Positions 44,282 to 56,370 of a stretch of DNA of 64,000 bases are shown one piece after another. Source of the stretch: Prionace glauca (taxonomy: Eukaryota; Chordata; Chondrichthyes; Carcharhiniformes; Carcharhinidae); the NCBI GenBank assembly GCA_037974335.1, contig CM075760.1, positions 20,974,291 to 21,038,290 on the forward strand, read 5' to 3'. The notes beneath the pieces were generated by a model, which made no database searches, had not been told where the DNA came from, and saw only the letters and a list, made by a program, of their open reading frames with translations. How positions within the stretch are numbered: position 1 is the first letter of the stretch; each line of letters opens with the position of its first letter. The position numbers were made by a program, and so were the translations under genes.

Positions 44282-44353
44282 TTCCCTGACCGGGAATTGA
44301 ACCCGGGCCGCGGCGGTGAAAGCGCCGAATCCTAACCACTAGACCACCAGGGA
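44282..44353 (-). tRNA. tRNA-Glu (TTC)
   Basis: 72 bases, TCCCTGG acceptor fully paired, anticodon loop CTTTCAC, all stems intact and almost identical to vertebrate Glu-TTC as I recall it. It sits in the palindrome spacer. Flanks resemble those of the other Glu genes ('aataaatctacattccctga'). Confidence 0.95.
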
Positions 44354-44856
44354 AGCTGGTGGGTGTTTTATAAAATATAAATTTATCCATGAGCCACCAG
44401 TCTTTTGTTTTATTTCTACACAGGGACACAATCTCAGGACAAGGCGCTGATGATTTAGGAGTGAGATGAGGAGAAATTGTTTGACTCAAAGGCCCGTGAA
44501 TCTTGGGAATTCTCTATTCCAAAGGGTTCTGATGTTCCATCACTGAACACATTTCAGTTTGGGTTAGACAGATTTATGATCTATCCAGGAATGAATGGAA
44601 ACAGGAATATGGAATAGGAACAAATGCTCAGCCACAAGTTCATGTTTCGATTGTGTTTTTTAAGTTTAAAGGTATAATGGAAGCATGTATATAATGTTAT
44701 ATGTAACCTGTTTGAAGTCAGTTCTCGTTAAATAATGTTGGTAACACCAGATAACAGAACAGCCGGGAACAATTGACAGCTTTTTTTTATTGGCACTCAC
44801 GGACCCATTGCCAACAGGCAACTGTTTACCCGTGAATGCTGATGGTGAGAAAATTC

Positions 44857-44930
44857 CGTCGCTGGGTTGTCTTAAACCACCAACCTTTCAGTTAACAGCT
44901 GAACGTGCTGACCAATTGCGCCATAGAGAC
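44857..44930 (-). pseudogene. tRNA-Asn (GTT) relic
   Basis: 74 bases with anticodon loop CTGTTAAC and recognisable D arm, but the acceptor (GTCTCTA with CAGCGAC) and T arm (gtggtttaagacaac) are mispaired, and the B-box TTCGA is TTTAA. Confidence 0.75.
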
Positions 44931-45362
44931 AGAGGTAGCAACTCGTAAATATATTCTAAACTCGTGTGTTACTGGCCGCCATTCTATTTCTGAAAACCTG
45001 TTCCAGAACTGCAGCATGACCGCACTGTTTACAATTCTATACAAGTCCCTTTAGTTCCGTGGATCCTACAGCACTGCTGCAGTGTGTTGGTTATTCCCTT
45101 TCTCCTATGAACGGGCAGGGAAAATAAACCCACGTCTCTTACCACAGGGAGGAATGGGAAGGGAAATGACCACCAGTAGCCCAACAATCCAATACTTTCC
45201 ACTCAATCATCAATAACACCATTCACAACTGCACCACCTTCCGAATATTGCGATCCATTTCCCTTAGGATTTAGTTCCAAGACTTCATATTTCCCTTGTT
45301 TTCCCCCAATTTTGCAGGACATTCGCTCCAATACACAGAGTGAACGGAGAAAGAAGAAGCTT

Positions 45363-45433
45363 TGCATTGGCCGGGAATCGAACCCGGGTCTCCCGCGTGG
45401 CAGGCGAGAATTCTACCACTGAACCATCAATGT
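45363..45433 (-). tRNA. tRNA-Gly (GCC), slightly degenerate
   Basis: 71 bases; anticodon loop CTGCCAC; D, anticodon and T arms intact; B-box gggttcgattcc. Bases 1 and 7 are A where G is usual, giving A-C mismatches at both ends of the acceptor stem. Confidence 0.85.
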
Positions 45434-45999
45434 TGCTCTTGCTCGCGATACCCCCACATGCTCTCTCTTCCTTCACACTCAACAGCATTGTAATTTCCTT
45501 ACTTTGTCCTTTCGTTCCCCATTTATTAAGATTCGGATATTAAATAAATGCTAACCTCAAATACATTTTGGACAAAATTCAATATGTCTTAGAAAATTTA
45601 CACAATTTTGTCATTTTTTTCCATAAAATTCAGCATTTCTGATTTTGGAGAAAGCATTTCAAGCTGAGGTCAGTGCAAAGATAATATGACTGTAACATCG
45701 AGATTCTGATAATATTCAGCACCAAACTGAAATCGTACAGACTTCCCTCACCCTAGCATGTTTCAGATGGTGATTAACTATGTTAGTCTGCACCTAAACC
45801 TATTAAATTGTCTTGTAGACTGGATGACTTGCCGATATGTGCAGGTGTCAAAATAGGGAAGTTTCTTTCCTGGCAATGCATCAAACAATTTATCATTTCT
45901 GATTTGACACAAAGTATTTGAGGCCGAGGCCAGAGCGAAGATACTATGGGTGTAACATCGAGATTCAGATACTGTTCAGCAACAAAATGCTCCGGCCGA

Positions 46000-46290
46000 T
46001 GAAGGCATGCTTTAAGGTGCAAGGGGCAAGGTTTAAAGGAGATGGACATGGCAGATTGTTTGCACAGAGGGTAGTGGGTTCCTGGAACTCGCTGCCGGGG
46101 AGAGATAGTAGAAGCGGATGCAGTTGTGACTTTTACATCACTTGACAAGTACATGAATAGGATGGAAATAAACAGATATGGTCCCGGAAGGATGGGGGGT
46201 TTTAGTTAAGTCGGACAGCATGGTCAGTGAAGGTTTGAAGGGCCGAATGGTATGATCCTGGGCTGTAATTTTCCCTGTTCTTTGTACTGC
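46000..46290 (+). mobile_element. CR1-like LINE 3' end
   Basis: Reads GHGRLFAQRVVGSWNSLPG, the CR1 C-terminal motif, then decays. The tail is 'gggccgaatggtatgatcct' and 'ttccctgttctttgt'. It sits in the spacer of the A palindrome. Confidence 0.75.
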
Positions 46291-46385
46291 CATTTTTCTT
46301 TACCCAAAACTGAGCCTCAGACTCTGTAGCTCTATATTTAGCCATTCCATCTCTGACACCTTCTCCACTCACACAACCCTGTGAG

Positions 46386-47533
46386 ATGTCTGTACTGATC
46401 TTATTGTGGCATCATGAGCGTTCCACATACAACATGACTTGTATCTATAAATTCTCATCTTGAACATTTCAATTGAAATTTCAGGGCAAGTAGAGCTTTT
46501 TGAGCAGAATGGTTCAGATTCCCACCATCTTTAATGTGAACAAGTTGTTTCTGATTTCCCTACACAGGCTGTCTATTAAACAATGACTGAACACAGGGGG
46601 TGAATGTGAGAAGCTGAAGTTTCCAGTTGAAGAGGTTCCCAGTGTCTCTGAGCAGCTGAACTGGGGAAGCCTTTGGGCAGAGACTGCGCTGCTGCTATTT
46701 CCCTTCCTGACCACCGGGGGTCGCTGTAACACGCCCGGGCGCTGCTCCGCCCTGTGTCACCTCTTGCCCACACCGGCCCGGCCGCTGCTCGTTGGCGGAA
46801 CATCCGGGGCCTGCAGAGTGGCGGGGCCAGCGGCCATATTTCCGTGACGTCACCGTCAGCCCCTCCCCCCGTCGAGGAAAAAGCGACGGTTCAGAAATGT
46901 AGAAAGTGAGAGAAATTCCCACCCGGAAATCCCGCCCGGAGCGAAATTAAAATTAAATAAAATACATATTTTTATAAAGAGGCAGGTGGCGGAACCGCGC
47001 ATGTGCGGTAGTATTTTCCCAGAGAGCACCGCGCGGGTGTGAAAAACAGACGGACTAAAAAACGGAAACGATTTTCCCGAATGGAGAAGGAACCGAAAGG
47101 CTGACGGGTGAGGATGTGAATAATAATCATCAGAATTCAAAATATTAAAAGATTCAAATGTAACTGCCTGGGCGCATGTGCAGAAGGGGAATTCCCTCAG
47201 AGTGCAGCGCGCGGGATCCGTCTCCCCTGGCAACGCAAAATGGCCTCTGGCCGTCTCCCCTGGCAACGCAAGATGGACGCTGGCCGTCTCACTTGGCAAC
47301 GCAAGATGGACGCTGCCGGCGGCGGGTGTGATTGTGGCGCAGGCGCAGTGAGGTCTGCCTGCAGCCCATTGTCCAGATTGCCCCCCAGTGGATGTGGTGG
47401 GGAGGTGCAGCAGATGGAGCAACAATCCCAGTTTCAATGAGGGGAGAGAAGCTGCAATTCTGCTCCCTGTTGTTCACTCCTCTCCCCAGTCTCAGCATTG
47501 CAGAGTGTTTAAACAAGAGGGTGCATTGTCACA
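46386..47533 (-). repeat. CpG-rich repeated element B, copy 2 (possible solo LTR)
   Basis: Reverse of 37,940-39,018 with matching ends. It lies in the spacer of the tRNA palindrome, in opposite order relative to unit A, so it spread independently of that palindrome. It contains a three-copy 33-bp repeat absent from copy 1. Confidence 0.55.
47219..47317 (+). repeat. Three-copy 33-bp tandem repeat with YY1-like motif
   Basis: Units start at 47,219, 47,252 and 47,285 with 'cgtctcccctggcaacgcaa' and continue gatggacgctggc. Copy 1 of the element has a single unit. Confidence 0.92.
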
Positions 47534-47559
47534 GCGGCACCTTGACCTGCAGTTTAGTT

Positions 47560-47725
47560 TTATTTATTAGTATCTCGAATAATTAGGCTTACATTCACAC
47601 TGCAATGCAATTCCTGTGAAAATTCTCTAGTCGCCACATTCCTGTTCGGGAAACACTGATGGAGAATTTGGCATGGCCAATGCATCTAACCAGCAAGTCT
47701 TTTGGACTGCTGGAGGAATGCAGAG
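47560..47725 (-). mobile_element. SINE fragment, antisense
   Basis: 'gcttacattcacactgcaat', 'aaattctctagtcgccacat' and 'cttttggactgctggaggaa' are the reverse of a SINE end like that at 39,470-39,610. Confidence 0.6.
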
Positions 47726-48033
47726 AACAAGAACAAAGAAAAAAGGTAGCGACAGGTTACAAAGCGCTGGTGATACAAAATGCGGATGATTATTGGAAGA
47801 ACGATGAAAATGATGCATTAATGAATGGGTAGAAATCATTGATCCCTTAGATATTTGCGAGGCGAACGCTTTTAAATGTTGATGTTGGGGATAAGTTGTA
47901 CAATCAGCTTGAAAATAACGGTTATCTTCCTGAATTCAGTGACATGGGCTCTCAGTCTGACCATCGGAACCTGCAGCAACACAGCGCAGTTGAACATTGC
48001 AGGCAGGCAGATTTCCTCCACTGCTCTTCAGCT

Positions 48034-48106
48034 CTTTCTGTAGTGTAGTGGTTATCACATTCGCCTTACACGCGAAAGATCCCCGGTTCGAATCCGGGCA
48101 GAAACA
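48034..48106 (+). tRNA. tRNA-Val (TAC)
   Basis: Same 73-base gene as 43,788-43,860, inverted, including the C at base 1. Anticodon loop CTTACAC and T stem intact. Confidence 0.88.
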
Positions 48107-49215
48107 CTCATTAAACTTTCTCGTGTTGGATAAGGGAAAATTGTTAAATTTACGTTTACTGCTCAACATTATCCAAACCTCGATGTTAAAGACATGTTAT
48201 CATTGCTCTGATTTCACCGTCAAATACTTTCTGAGAAATAAGGTGCACTGACGGGAAAGTTCGATTTTGACACCGAGCATTTATCCGCATCTCGTTCAGT
48301 CTCCAGCAGATTTAATGGGTTTATAGGTGCAGACTAATATGGTTCATCACCATCTGAAATATCTGATAGTAGTGTGTGCTCAAACAGACAGATACAAGTG
48401 ATAGTGTAAGTGAACTTGAGGAAATGGTGCACATTTCACAGATGAATCATTTTTAAAAATCGTTTTTCATCTCCAACAAATAGGAAATGTCACCCAGACA
48501 GATGGGGGAATCGAGACTCAGCGCGGATCTACTGGGCTTTCCTGTAAAGGGCGGAAATGTATGCGTCCATAATAAAAAAGGCACAAGTGTCACGAACAGA
48601 TAATTTTTGATTTTCCTCCATTTAAATGTATTTGACTTTGTTTAAAAGCTGACGATAGTCAATCTCAAAATTGTGATCTGTATTACCCGGAGATTCTGTT
48701 GGTCAGTTATGTTTTCAATTCAGTAATGTTCAAGTTCATTGATATTTAATTCATAATAAAGCCATATGTGTTAAATAATACATTAATACTGAATAGTGAC
48801 ACAAATACTGAGTACACTTGTACAATGAGCTTTGATAAGGTGTCATCTGGACTTGAAACGTCCGCCCTTTTCACTCCTTACAGGAGCTGTCAGACATTGG
48901 GAGATTTTGCAGCATTTTCTCTTTTCCCATCCGCAGTCATTCGTTTTTATCACTGAATAATTGATTGAGATTATTCGAAGGAAGATGAGAATCATGGAAT
49001 AATAAATGAGTAGAAATCATTGCTCCCTTAGATATTTGCCAGACGAATACTTTTAAATGTTGATGTTGGGGATAAGTTGTACAATCAGATTGAAAGTAAG
49101 GGTTATCTTCCTGAATTCAGTGACATGGGCTCTCAGTCTGACCATCGGAACCTGCAGCAACACAGCGCAGTTGAACATTGCAGACAGGCTGATTTGCTCC
49201 ATTAGTTTTCCAGTT

Positions 49216-49287
49216 GTTTCTGTAGTGCAGTGGTTATCACATTCGCCTCACACGTGAAAGGTCCCCGTTCGAAACCGGGCAGAAATA
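49216..49287 (+). tRNA. tRNA-Val (CAC) with one-base T-arm loss
   Basis: Inverted partner of 42,598-42,669 with the same missing base in the T stem. It also differs in the D arm (gcagtgg for gtagtgg) and anticodon stem (cacgtgaa for cacgcgaa). Confidence 0.72.
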
Positions 49288-50264
49288 TTAATTAAGGTTT
49301 CTCATGTGGGGTAAGGTAATATTGTTTGATTTCAGGTTGTTGCTCAACATTATCCAAACCTCGATGTGAAAGACATGTTATCATTGCTCTGACATCAAAG
49401 TTAAATACTTTCTGTGAAATAAGGTGCACTGACGGGAAAGTTCGCTTTTGACACCGAGCATTTATCCGCATCTTGTTCAGTCCACAACAGAATTTAATGG
49501 GTTTCTAGCTGCAGACTAATATGGTTAATCAGCATCTGAAATATCTGATAGCAGTGTGTGCTCAAAAAGACAGATACAAGTGATACTGTAAGTGAACTAG
49601 AGGAAATGGTGAACATTTCACAGAAGAATATTTTTAAATCGTTTTTCATCTCTAAGAAAGACGGAAAACCATTCAGACAGATGAGGGAATTGGGACTCAG
49701 TGCGGATCTACTGGAATTTCCTGTAACGGGCCGGAATTTATGCGCCTGAATGTTTCAAACCCCTAATAAAAAAGGGTCAAGAGTCACGAACAGATAATTC
49801 CTGATTCTCATCCTTTTAAATGTATTTGACTTTGTTTAAAAGCTGACGATAGTCGATCTCAAAATTGTGACCTGTATTACCCGGTGATTCGATTGGTTCT
49901 GTTGGTCAGTTATATTTTCAATTCAGTGATGTTCAAGGTCAGAAATATTCAATTCATAATGAAGTCACATGTGTTAAATAATGTATTGATACGAAATATT
50001 GAAACGAATAGTGATTACAATGAACTTTGATAAAGTATTATCTGGACTCGAAACGTCCGCTCTTTTCACTCCTTATAAGTGCTGTCAGACATTGTGAGAT
50101 TTTGGAGCATTTCCTCTTTTCCCATCCGCAGTAATTTGCTTTTATCACTGAGGACATTTGGTTGAGATTATTTGAAGAAAGATGAAAATGATGCATTAAT
50201 GAATGGGCAAAAATGAGTGCTCTCTTAGATATTTGGGAGACGGAAGCTTCCCCTTGGCCAGACA

Positions 50265-50337
50265 GCCGAAATAGCTCAGTTGGGAGAGCGTTAGACTGAA
50301 GATCTAAAGGTCCCAGGTTCAATCCCGGGTTTCGGCA
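50265..50337 (+). tRNA. tRNA-Phe (GAA)
   Basis: 73 bases, same as 41,539-41,611 except the T stem is CCAGG/CCGGG, an A-G mismatch where the partner has T-G. Anticodon loop and acceptor are intact. Confidence 0.88.
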
Positions 50338-50734
50338 GGATTCCGTTGCTGGTTTTCTGTGCTATCTGCTAATTAGGAGCACATTTTGTCTCGCACAGTC
50401 TTCAAACATCAGTTCACACAAATTGCAACAGACCAAATACCCATCGCAATTTCCACCCTGCCAGATGTTGTTATATTTCCTCCTTGTTGGATTCCAGTTT
50501 TTTAAAAACTTCCTCTATTTCTAAACATTCCCAATGTTAATGAAAGGTGATGGAGGTGAAGGTTTATCTTTGTTTCCTGATGCACACATGCCATGTAACA
50601 TCCTGAGTTTTTCCAACCTCATCACATTTCAGTGCAGATGTCAGGTCCGCTTTTACATGGCAGTGAAAATACATTTAGTTGACCTGCTGTTTCATCCAAA
50701 AGAATGTATATTTGCATTACCTCTTTTGATTCCT

Positions 50735-51015
50735 CCAGAAGAAGGCCATTCGGCCCATCGAGTCCGCACCCACAACAATCCCACCCACGCCCTATTCCCC
50801 GTAAAGACACATATTTACCCTTCTAATCCCTCTGACACTAGGATCAATTTAGCATAGACAATCAAACTAACCCACGCATCTTTGAAGCCTGAACACCTGG
50901 AGGAAACCCACGGAGGCATGGGGAGAACGTGCAAACTCTGCACAGACGGTGACCCGAGAACCTGAGTCCCTGGCGCTGTGAGACATCAGTGCTAATCACT
51001 GTGCTACCGCGCTGT
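50735..51015 (-). mobile_element. SINE within unit A, copy 2
   Basis: Reverse orientation counterpart of 40,850-41,140 ('gccattcggcccatcgagtc' to 'agtgctaatcactgtgctac'). Confidence 0.85.
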
Positions 51016-51612
51016 CCTTTCTACTGCATTCAATGTTACTGCAATTCACTCCATTCAAAGTATTAGCATCAATCTGTGATAAACCATCCTGTGGTAATTC
51101 TGCTGAATAACATTAAATTATCACCGTTAATGGACCATGCAACGTTGGACGCCTTTGATTTGAAACTTTGCTGCTTTTCTGGGTGAACTCCAGCTCTCCA
51201 TTCCTCCCGCAATGTCACCGCTCAAACTGAGTCTTTCTCCTTCCCACATTATTAAACTCACAGTTACTGGTTTCTGAATGAAAACTGCCTCCACTTCACT
51301 GGGGGTGGGAGACTTTACCAGTTCATTCAAGTAAACGTTTTCTTGTCATTGAATCAGAGATTTGGGCACAGATCTGCGAGATTTTTGTGTCGGTAGAAAC
51401 AATAAATTTTCCCCCATTAACAGCCAGACTTTAACCCGTATCAGTATTTTGAATCATCAGCACTTTCTAGCCTACCGCTCTCTTATTTTCTTTTTGCTTC
51501 TTTACATGTGACTTTTCCAATTCAGGCGCAAGCAAGGGAATCTTCCCCACACTGATTCTGACAGTTGTTGACCTGAAGGAACGCAGGATTGTTGTACAGC
51601 AATAAATCTACA

Positions 51613-51684
51613 TTCTCTGAGCGGGGATCGAACCCGGGCTGCGGCAGCGAGAGCGCCAAATCCTAACCACTAGACCACCAGGGA
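51613..51684 (-). tRNA. tRNA-Glu (CTC)
   Basis: 72 bases, anticodon loop CTCTCGC, U33 present; acceptor has one mismatch (TCCCTGG with CTCAGAGA end). Arms otherwise pair. Flank 'aataaatctacattctctga' matches the other Glu genes. Confidence 0.78.
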
Positions 51685-52019
51685 AGATGACACAAGGTGT
51701 TTAAAATATTCATTTATCAATGACTCACCTGCTTGTTATTGCATTTCGGACTTTTTATTCACCAATTGCAAGTTTATCCTTCACATTTTATCCTTCACAA
51801 AGACCTTGTCTTTGTCAAAACTGAGTATGTCATGTCTCTATCAGATGAGAAAACACCACGCTGGTTAGTAATATGCTGTGTACACTCTCTCAGTAATGAC
51901 TGAACTGGGCCCAGTCTGTATTCATATTAGTACAGGTGCTGTATCGATATCTGGTGCATTCGGTTCTGTCTCTGTATTACTGCACAAAACCCGTCCCTCA
52001 TTTATATTACAACAGATCA

Positions 52020-52200
52020 TATTAGTTGGATTGGCCATGCAAAATTGCCCATTATTTTCCCGTTGAATATGTGGATTAGCCATGGTAAATGGGTGGGGCT
52101 AATGGGGATAGGGCAGAGGGGAGGACCTGGGTGGGATGCAGACTCAGTGGGCCAGATAGCCTTTCTTCTGAACTGTAGGAATTCTATGGTTCTATGTCGA
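52020..52200 (+). mobile_element. SINE 3' part
   Basis: 'tggattggccatgcaaaatt', 'tggggatagggcagagggg', 'gactcagtgggccagatagc' and 'ggaattctatggttctatg'. Mirrored at 62,208-62,395. The copies show one shared insertion event before the palindrome. Confidence 0.75.
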
Positions 52201-52860
52201 AGAAATATCATAGACATTTGCGTGCTTATTTATTTTAAATAATCTATTTTCTAATAACCCCCTTTGGTGAAATGATTTTTTAAAGCAATTCCCTTCAGTT
52301 TTCCCAGTGATAACCTTCAGCCCATCTCTGCCGTCCCTGAATACATGGAAACACCAAACAGTTCATGTGTTTCAACTGAAGAACATTTAAGATGTAAGCA
52401 TTTATTGACAACCATTCTGTTGTGTGTTCTTGCAAACAAAATGATTTCAGCCTCACTATTTTATTCCCGGTGTTGATTTATCTGTCTTTAGAGATCTGCT
52501 GGAAAACGGATAGACTGACAATGTGTGACAGCAATACTCACAACGGTTTCAACTCTCTTCAGTTCAGCAACACATTGTTAATCAATGTTCCTTTCTTTTG
52601 CCAAGATGCATGAACCAAAATGTTTGCCTTCATTCGGATTTTTTAACATGCATAAAAAGGACAATAACCATATAATTTGCAAGAAAAGATGAAGTCATCT
52701 TGTTTGTTCAGAGACTGTGATTCATGTCCCTCAGCACACGGTTTAATTGTTCCAATGGGGACATTAGAAGATATATAAATAGGAATTTTCACTGTGTGTG
52801 CAATATTGTTTAACTGTGAGTGGTCTCTAGTACAGTCAGCGATCATTGAATTTCAGAGCC

Positions 52861-54420
52861 ATGTTCTGGATTATACCACTTGAGCTTCGTATTCTTTGGG
52901 TATTTTACGATATCCAAAGGATTTACTACCCGATCCTTGCCGTAGTTGGTGTCACTGGTAAGTCATATTTCTCTGTGTTCATTGTCCTTGTCCATGTTAC
53001 CCAGTTATTGATATCATTCTGTGTAACCTTCATGGTTTGTTGCTGTGAATGAACTGGAAACATTTCTCGTTGCCACACAGCTATCCTCACACTACCTAAC
53101 ATTCACTTTCAATCTTTCCACTTTACGGTTGTTGTTATGTAACATGATTTCCAGTATTATGTTTCACAGCCAATTCCAAATCAGCTGATTTAACATCTTC
53201 AACTGCACAGCCTTCAGCACAATCAAAGCAGAGTCATCCAGACCAGAAACATTTGCTCCAAACCTACTGGCACCATTGTGTCCCCCATATACAAATCTGA
53301 AGAAGGCAGCAAATTGGAGACTTTATTAACTGGTGAATGTGGCTTCTTGCTACATCATTGCGGGGCTTTTCTGCTGTGAACTTTGTCTCGAGCAGAAAGG
53401 TGAATTCAGTCTATTCCGGGGTGGATTTAATAAAAATGTTTCAGCTGTTCCCAAGGATCCTGAGAGATTGCTTCTCTTGTGCTCAGTCTAAAACACGAAT
53501 AAATTGTGTTTCTCTTCCTTACAGTGAATGTATTGACGATTCTTATCCTGTCACGAGGGAAGTGTGGTCTTTCCAGAAGTGTGATATATTACCTCATTTC
53601 CATGTCAGCAGCGGATCTACTGGTCATTATCACCGATCTCATTTTGAGGCAAATTCCCACGAAGTTAAATTTTTTATTCATTTACCACATTAAAATATGT
53701 AATATCCATGCTGTGCTGCTTTATGCAGTCACTGATTGCTCTGTCTGGTTCACTGTCTCTTTTACCTTTGATCGATTTGTGGCTATTACTTGTCAGAAGC
53801 TGAAAATAAAATACTGCACTGAGAAAACTGCAACAGTGGTTCTCGGAACTGTGAGTGTGCTATTCAGTGTAAAGAACATTTTCTGGTATTTCATGTATGG
53901 TGATAGATATGCGATTCAGAATATTCCCCATTTTTGTCATGTTGGCAATGATGCCTTCTATTCTGAAGCATGGGGAGTGGTTGAAAATCTGCATTATATT
54001 TTAACACCGTTCATTCCTTTTTTGTTGATTCTGTTGCTGAATGTTTTCACCATTAAACACATTCTAGGGTCCACCAAATTCCGCAGGAGACTTCAGAGTC
54101 ACAAGCGTATGGATAGTTCAAAGGACCCAGAGACAGTGAAGAGAAGAAAATCCATTATCTTACTATTTGCTCTATCATTAAATTTTATCCTACTATGGTC
54201 AGTGTTACTTATCCACTCCTTTTGTCAACGATTATATAATTTAAACTTAATTCATTTTTATATTCCTGCATTTGTGCGGGAATTGGGATTTATGCTCCAA
54301 CTCCTGAGTTGCTGCACCAATACATACATTTACGCAGTGACCCAGACACAATTCAGAGAGGATCTAAAGAATGTGATCAGATCTCCATTTACTGCAATTG
54401 TGCAATTACTTACAGAATAA
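52861..54420 (+). CDS. GPR139-like class A GPCR, two exons, open
   Basis: Exon 1 52,861-52,957 (MFWIIPLELRILWVFYDIQRIYYPILAVVGVT) ends at gtaagt in phase 1. Exon 2 53,525-54,420 follows acceptor tccttacag and continues VNVLTILILSRGKCGLSRS. Total 330 residues. Marks of rhodopsin-family receptors: Asn in TM1 (VNVLT), Asp63 in AADLLVI, Cys91 and Cys170 for the TM3-loop bond, DRF (115-117) in place of DRY, Pro in TM5, and NTYIY (298-302) in place of NPxxY. Seven hydrophobic spans are evident. Wording matches the family annotated as probable GPCR 139 that is expanded in cartilaginous fish; the ligand is unknown. An in-frame Met at 53,506 lies in the intron and is not the start. AATAAA at 54,553. 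Confidence 0.88.
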
Positions 54421-55588
54421 ACATATTTTTCGTTAGAACAGGGTGATTATCTCGTGTTCTGAACAAAACAATATCTCAGTGAATCATACACAGTGTAGAC
54501 ATATTTTGTGTCACCATTTCTGATTAAAACGTGTATTGAAATTGTAAAAACAAATAAAAAAAATGAATTGAGCCAAGAAAAAATTCGGATTCAAATCAGC
54601 TAATACTAATGAACCAGCCTGGACATCATGTTGACCTCCAGTTTTGTACCATTCTGTTAACTTGAGCGAATGTTTGCATTTCACTTCAGCTGCAACACAA
54701 CTCCCTCACTGAAATGAATCTCAAAACTCAACCCCCGTGAACTCTCTTCACAATTCCACCCCACCTCAACACATCCCCACCCTCCCCCTCAGCTCGACCC
54801 TCAGCCCAAACAGTCCCGCGCCCTTTGCACAGTATTCATTATTGGATTTAGCAATGGTGAATTGAACAGATTGGACTAGAGATTCATGGATGAATGGATT
54901 ATTCGGCAAAGGCGGTTGAAAATCTTCCCCAACAGGTGTAGACAAAGGTCATGGGTAGAGGAGGGCACTCATAATGTTGAAATGCAGCGTGAGCTCGTTG
55001 GGTCAAAGGGCCTGTTTCCCATGCTGTGTTTTTCTTTATTCTTTGGTCAAAATGTTAGCAATAAACTTCCAAGGATTTAGGGTCGGTGCTAGACTGCAGG
55101 TTGAGACAGAATGTTGGAGTGGCAGTGATTGCATTTAGTAAAACTCAATGGCAGTATTTGACAATGCACTTCGTACAATTCAATTAAAAAACCTCAGCCG
55201 AATGCGCATTTAATTCCACTACCCTCGTGGATTTTGCAGCATGTGTGAGAGATCAAAGTTAGTTTGTGCCCCAAATGCACTGGAGTGTTGAAGTGAAATA
55301 AGCAAATACATATATTAAAGATGCATAGAACAGAATATAAGCAAGGTTGGTCTTTGTTTGTGAAGGGTCTGAAAAGAAATAATTGTTAAAAAAATTCAGA
55401 GAAAAATAGATTTATCTCCAGTTATGAATAAATTTTTTGAATGAATTCTGAACAAGTATTTAAAATGATAAAATAGAACGTAATGGAATGATTAGCCGAA
55501 AACAGACATCTTTATTAGCAGGAATAACAAAGTAAGTATTCTATTCATAACCATTCCACGCCGTAAGTTACTGGAAAATATGTAAACG
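54421..55588. other. GPCR 3' flank inside the palindrome arm
   Basis: No gene. It holds a repeat tail at 54,985-55,045 ('gagctcgttgggtcaaaggg'), also in the mirror arm at 59,355-59,420. Otherwise AT-rich. Confidence 0.5.
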
Positions 55589-56297
55589 CCTTTTTATTCA
55601 CTTTTTGCTACCCTTAAAAAAAACTCTGAAAACCTTTTTCACTGTAAACGTGATTATAGTGATCCAGTTTCACCATCTGCTGGCGACTCACATCGCTGGT
55701 CTCATGTGTCAGCGTTCAGTCTCTGGATGCCTGCACTTGGGAACCATTTGCTCAAGTGTGGACAAAATTGTCTGGGATTGAAGTTTCCAACAGGAGCTGG
55801 GCTGGTCAGTTTGCCATTTTATCAGCAGTCACTGCACAGGAATTCTATTTCTCTTTCCCATGGGAGATAGTGCCTAGAGATTGGAGATATATATTTAACA
55901 CATGTATTTGTACATTCGGTGGCGTTGTGAGACGCAAATCCAATTTTGAGTGGGAGTGGCTGAAATTTCCTGAACTCTGCCATTCACCTGTCACAGATTA
56001 TCACTTTTAATCTCACATAATGGACCTAACTCAACGTTGTTTATATTTCCATGAGAATTGTTTCAAAGAATTCGCTGGCCCTCGTAACTTGGTGATCTCC
56101 TTGAAATCTATCACCTTCTGAAGGTCCATCGCAGTTGGGGTGTTAAGAGAGATCCAAGCCCTCTCTTCCGTTTGTCCTCCTCTCACTTTTTCGAACGGTG
56201 AAATTTCTTAAAATATGGAGTATTACTGCCTCATTTCAGTTATGATACAAGTCCACTGCTATTTTCCTACAGTTTATGTTAGCGAAACTTTGGGTGG

Positions 56298-56370
56298 AAG
56301 CTCCAGCAAGAATTGAACTCGCGACCCCAGGTTCACAAGACCAGTGCTCTTACCACTGAGCTATGGAGCT
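56298..56370 (-). tRNA. tRNA-Thr (TGT)
   Basis: 73 bases; acceptor AGCTCCA pairs fully with TGGAGCT (A1-U72 instead of the usual G-C, a compensated pair); anticodon loop CTTGTGA; one mismatch in the anticodon stem; T stem GCGAG/CTTGC pairs with wobbles. B-box agttcaatt is weaker than consensus. Confidence 0.82.

Larger units (their letters stand above)
47728..51986 (-). repeat. tRNA unit A, copy 2: right arm of palindrome 1, part of left arm of palindrome 2
   Basis: Inverted copy of 39,881-44,163. It also mirrors 62.4-64.0 kb, so it takes part in two palindromes. It carries Val-TAC, Val-CAC, Phe and Glu. A SINE at 50,735-51,015 is shared with both relatives. Confidence 0.9.
50402..55588 (+). 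repeat. Left arm of GPCR/tRNA palindrome 2
   Basis: It pairs with 58,814-64,000. The inner edge is sharp: 'ggaaaatatgtaaacg' ending 55,588 mirrors 'cgtttacatattttcc' starting 58,814. The outer edge is set by the window limit on the right. Divergence over the receptor exon is a few percent. Confidence 0.92.

Noticed and set aside
53506-53524. ATG at 53,506 as start of the receptor
   Set aside because: It lies in the pyrimidine-rich intron end; splicing exon 1 (52,861-52,957) to 53,525 restores a full TM1 in frame.
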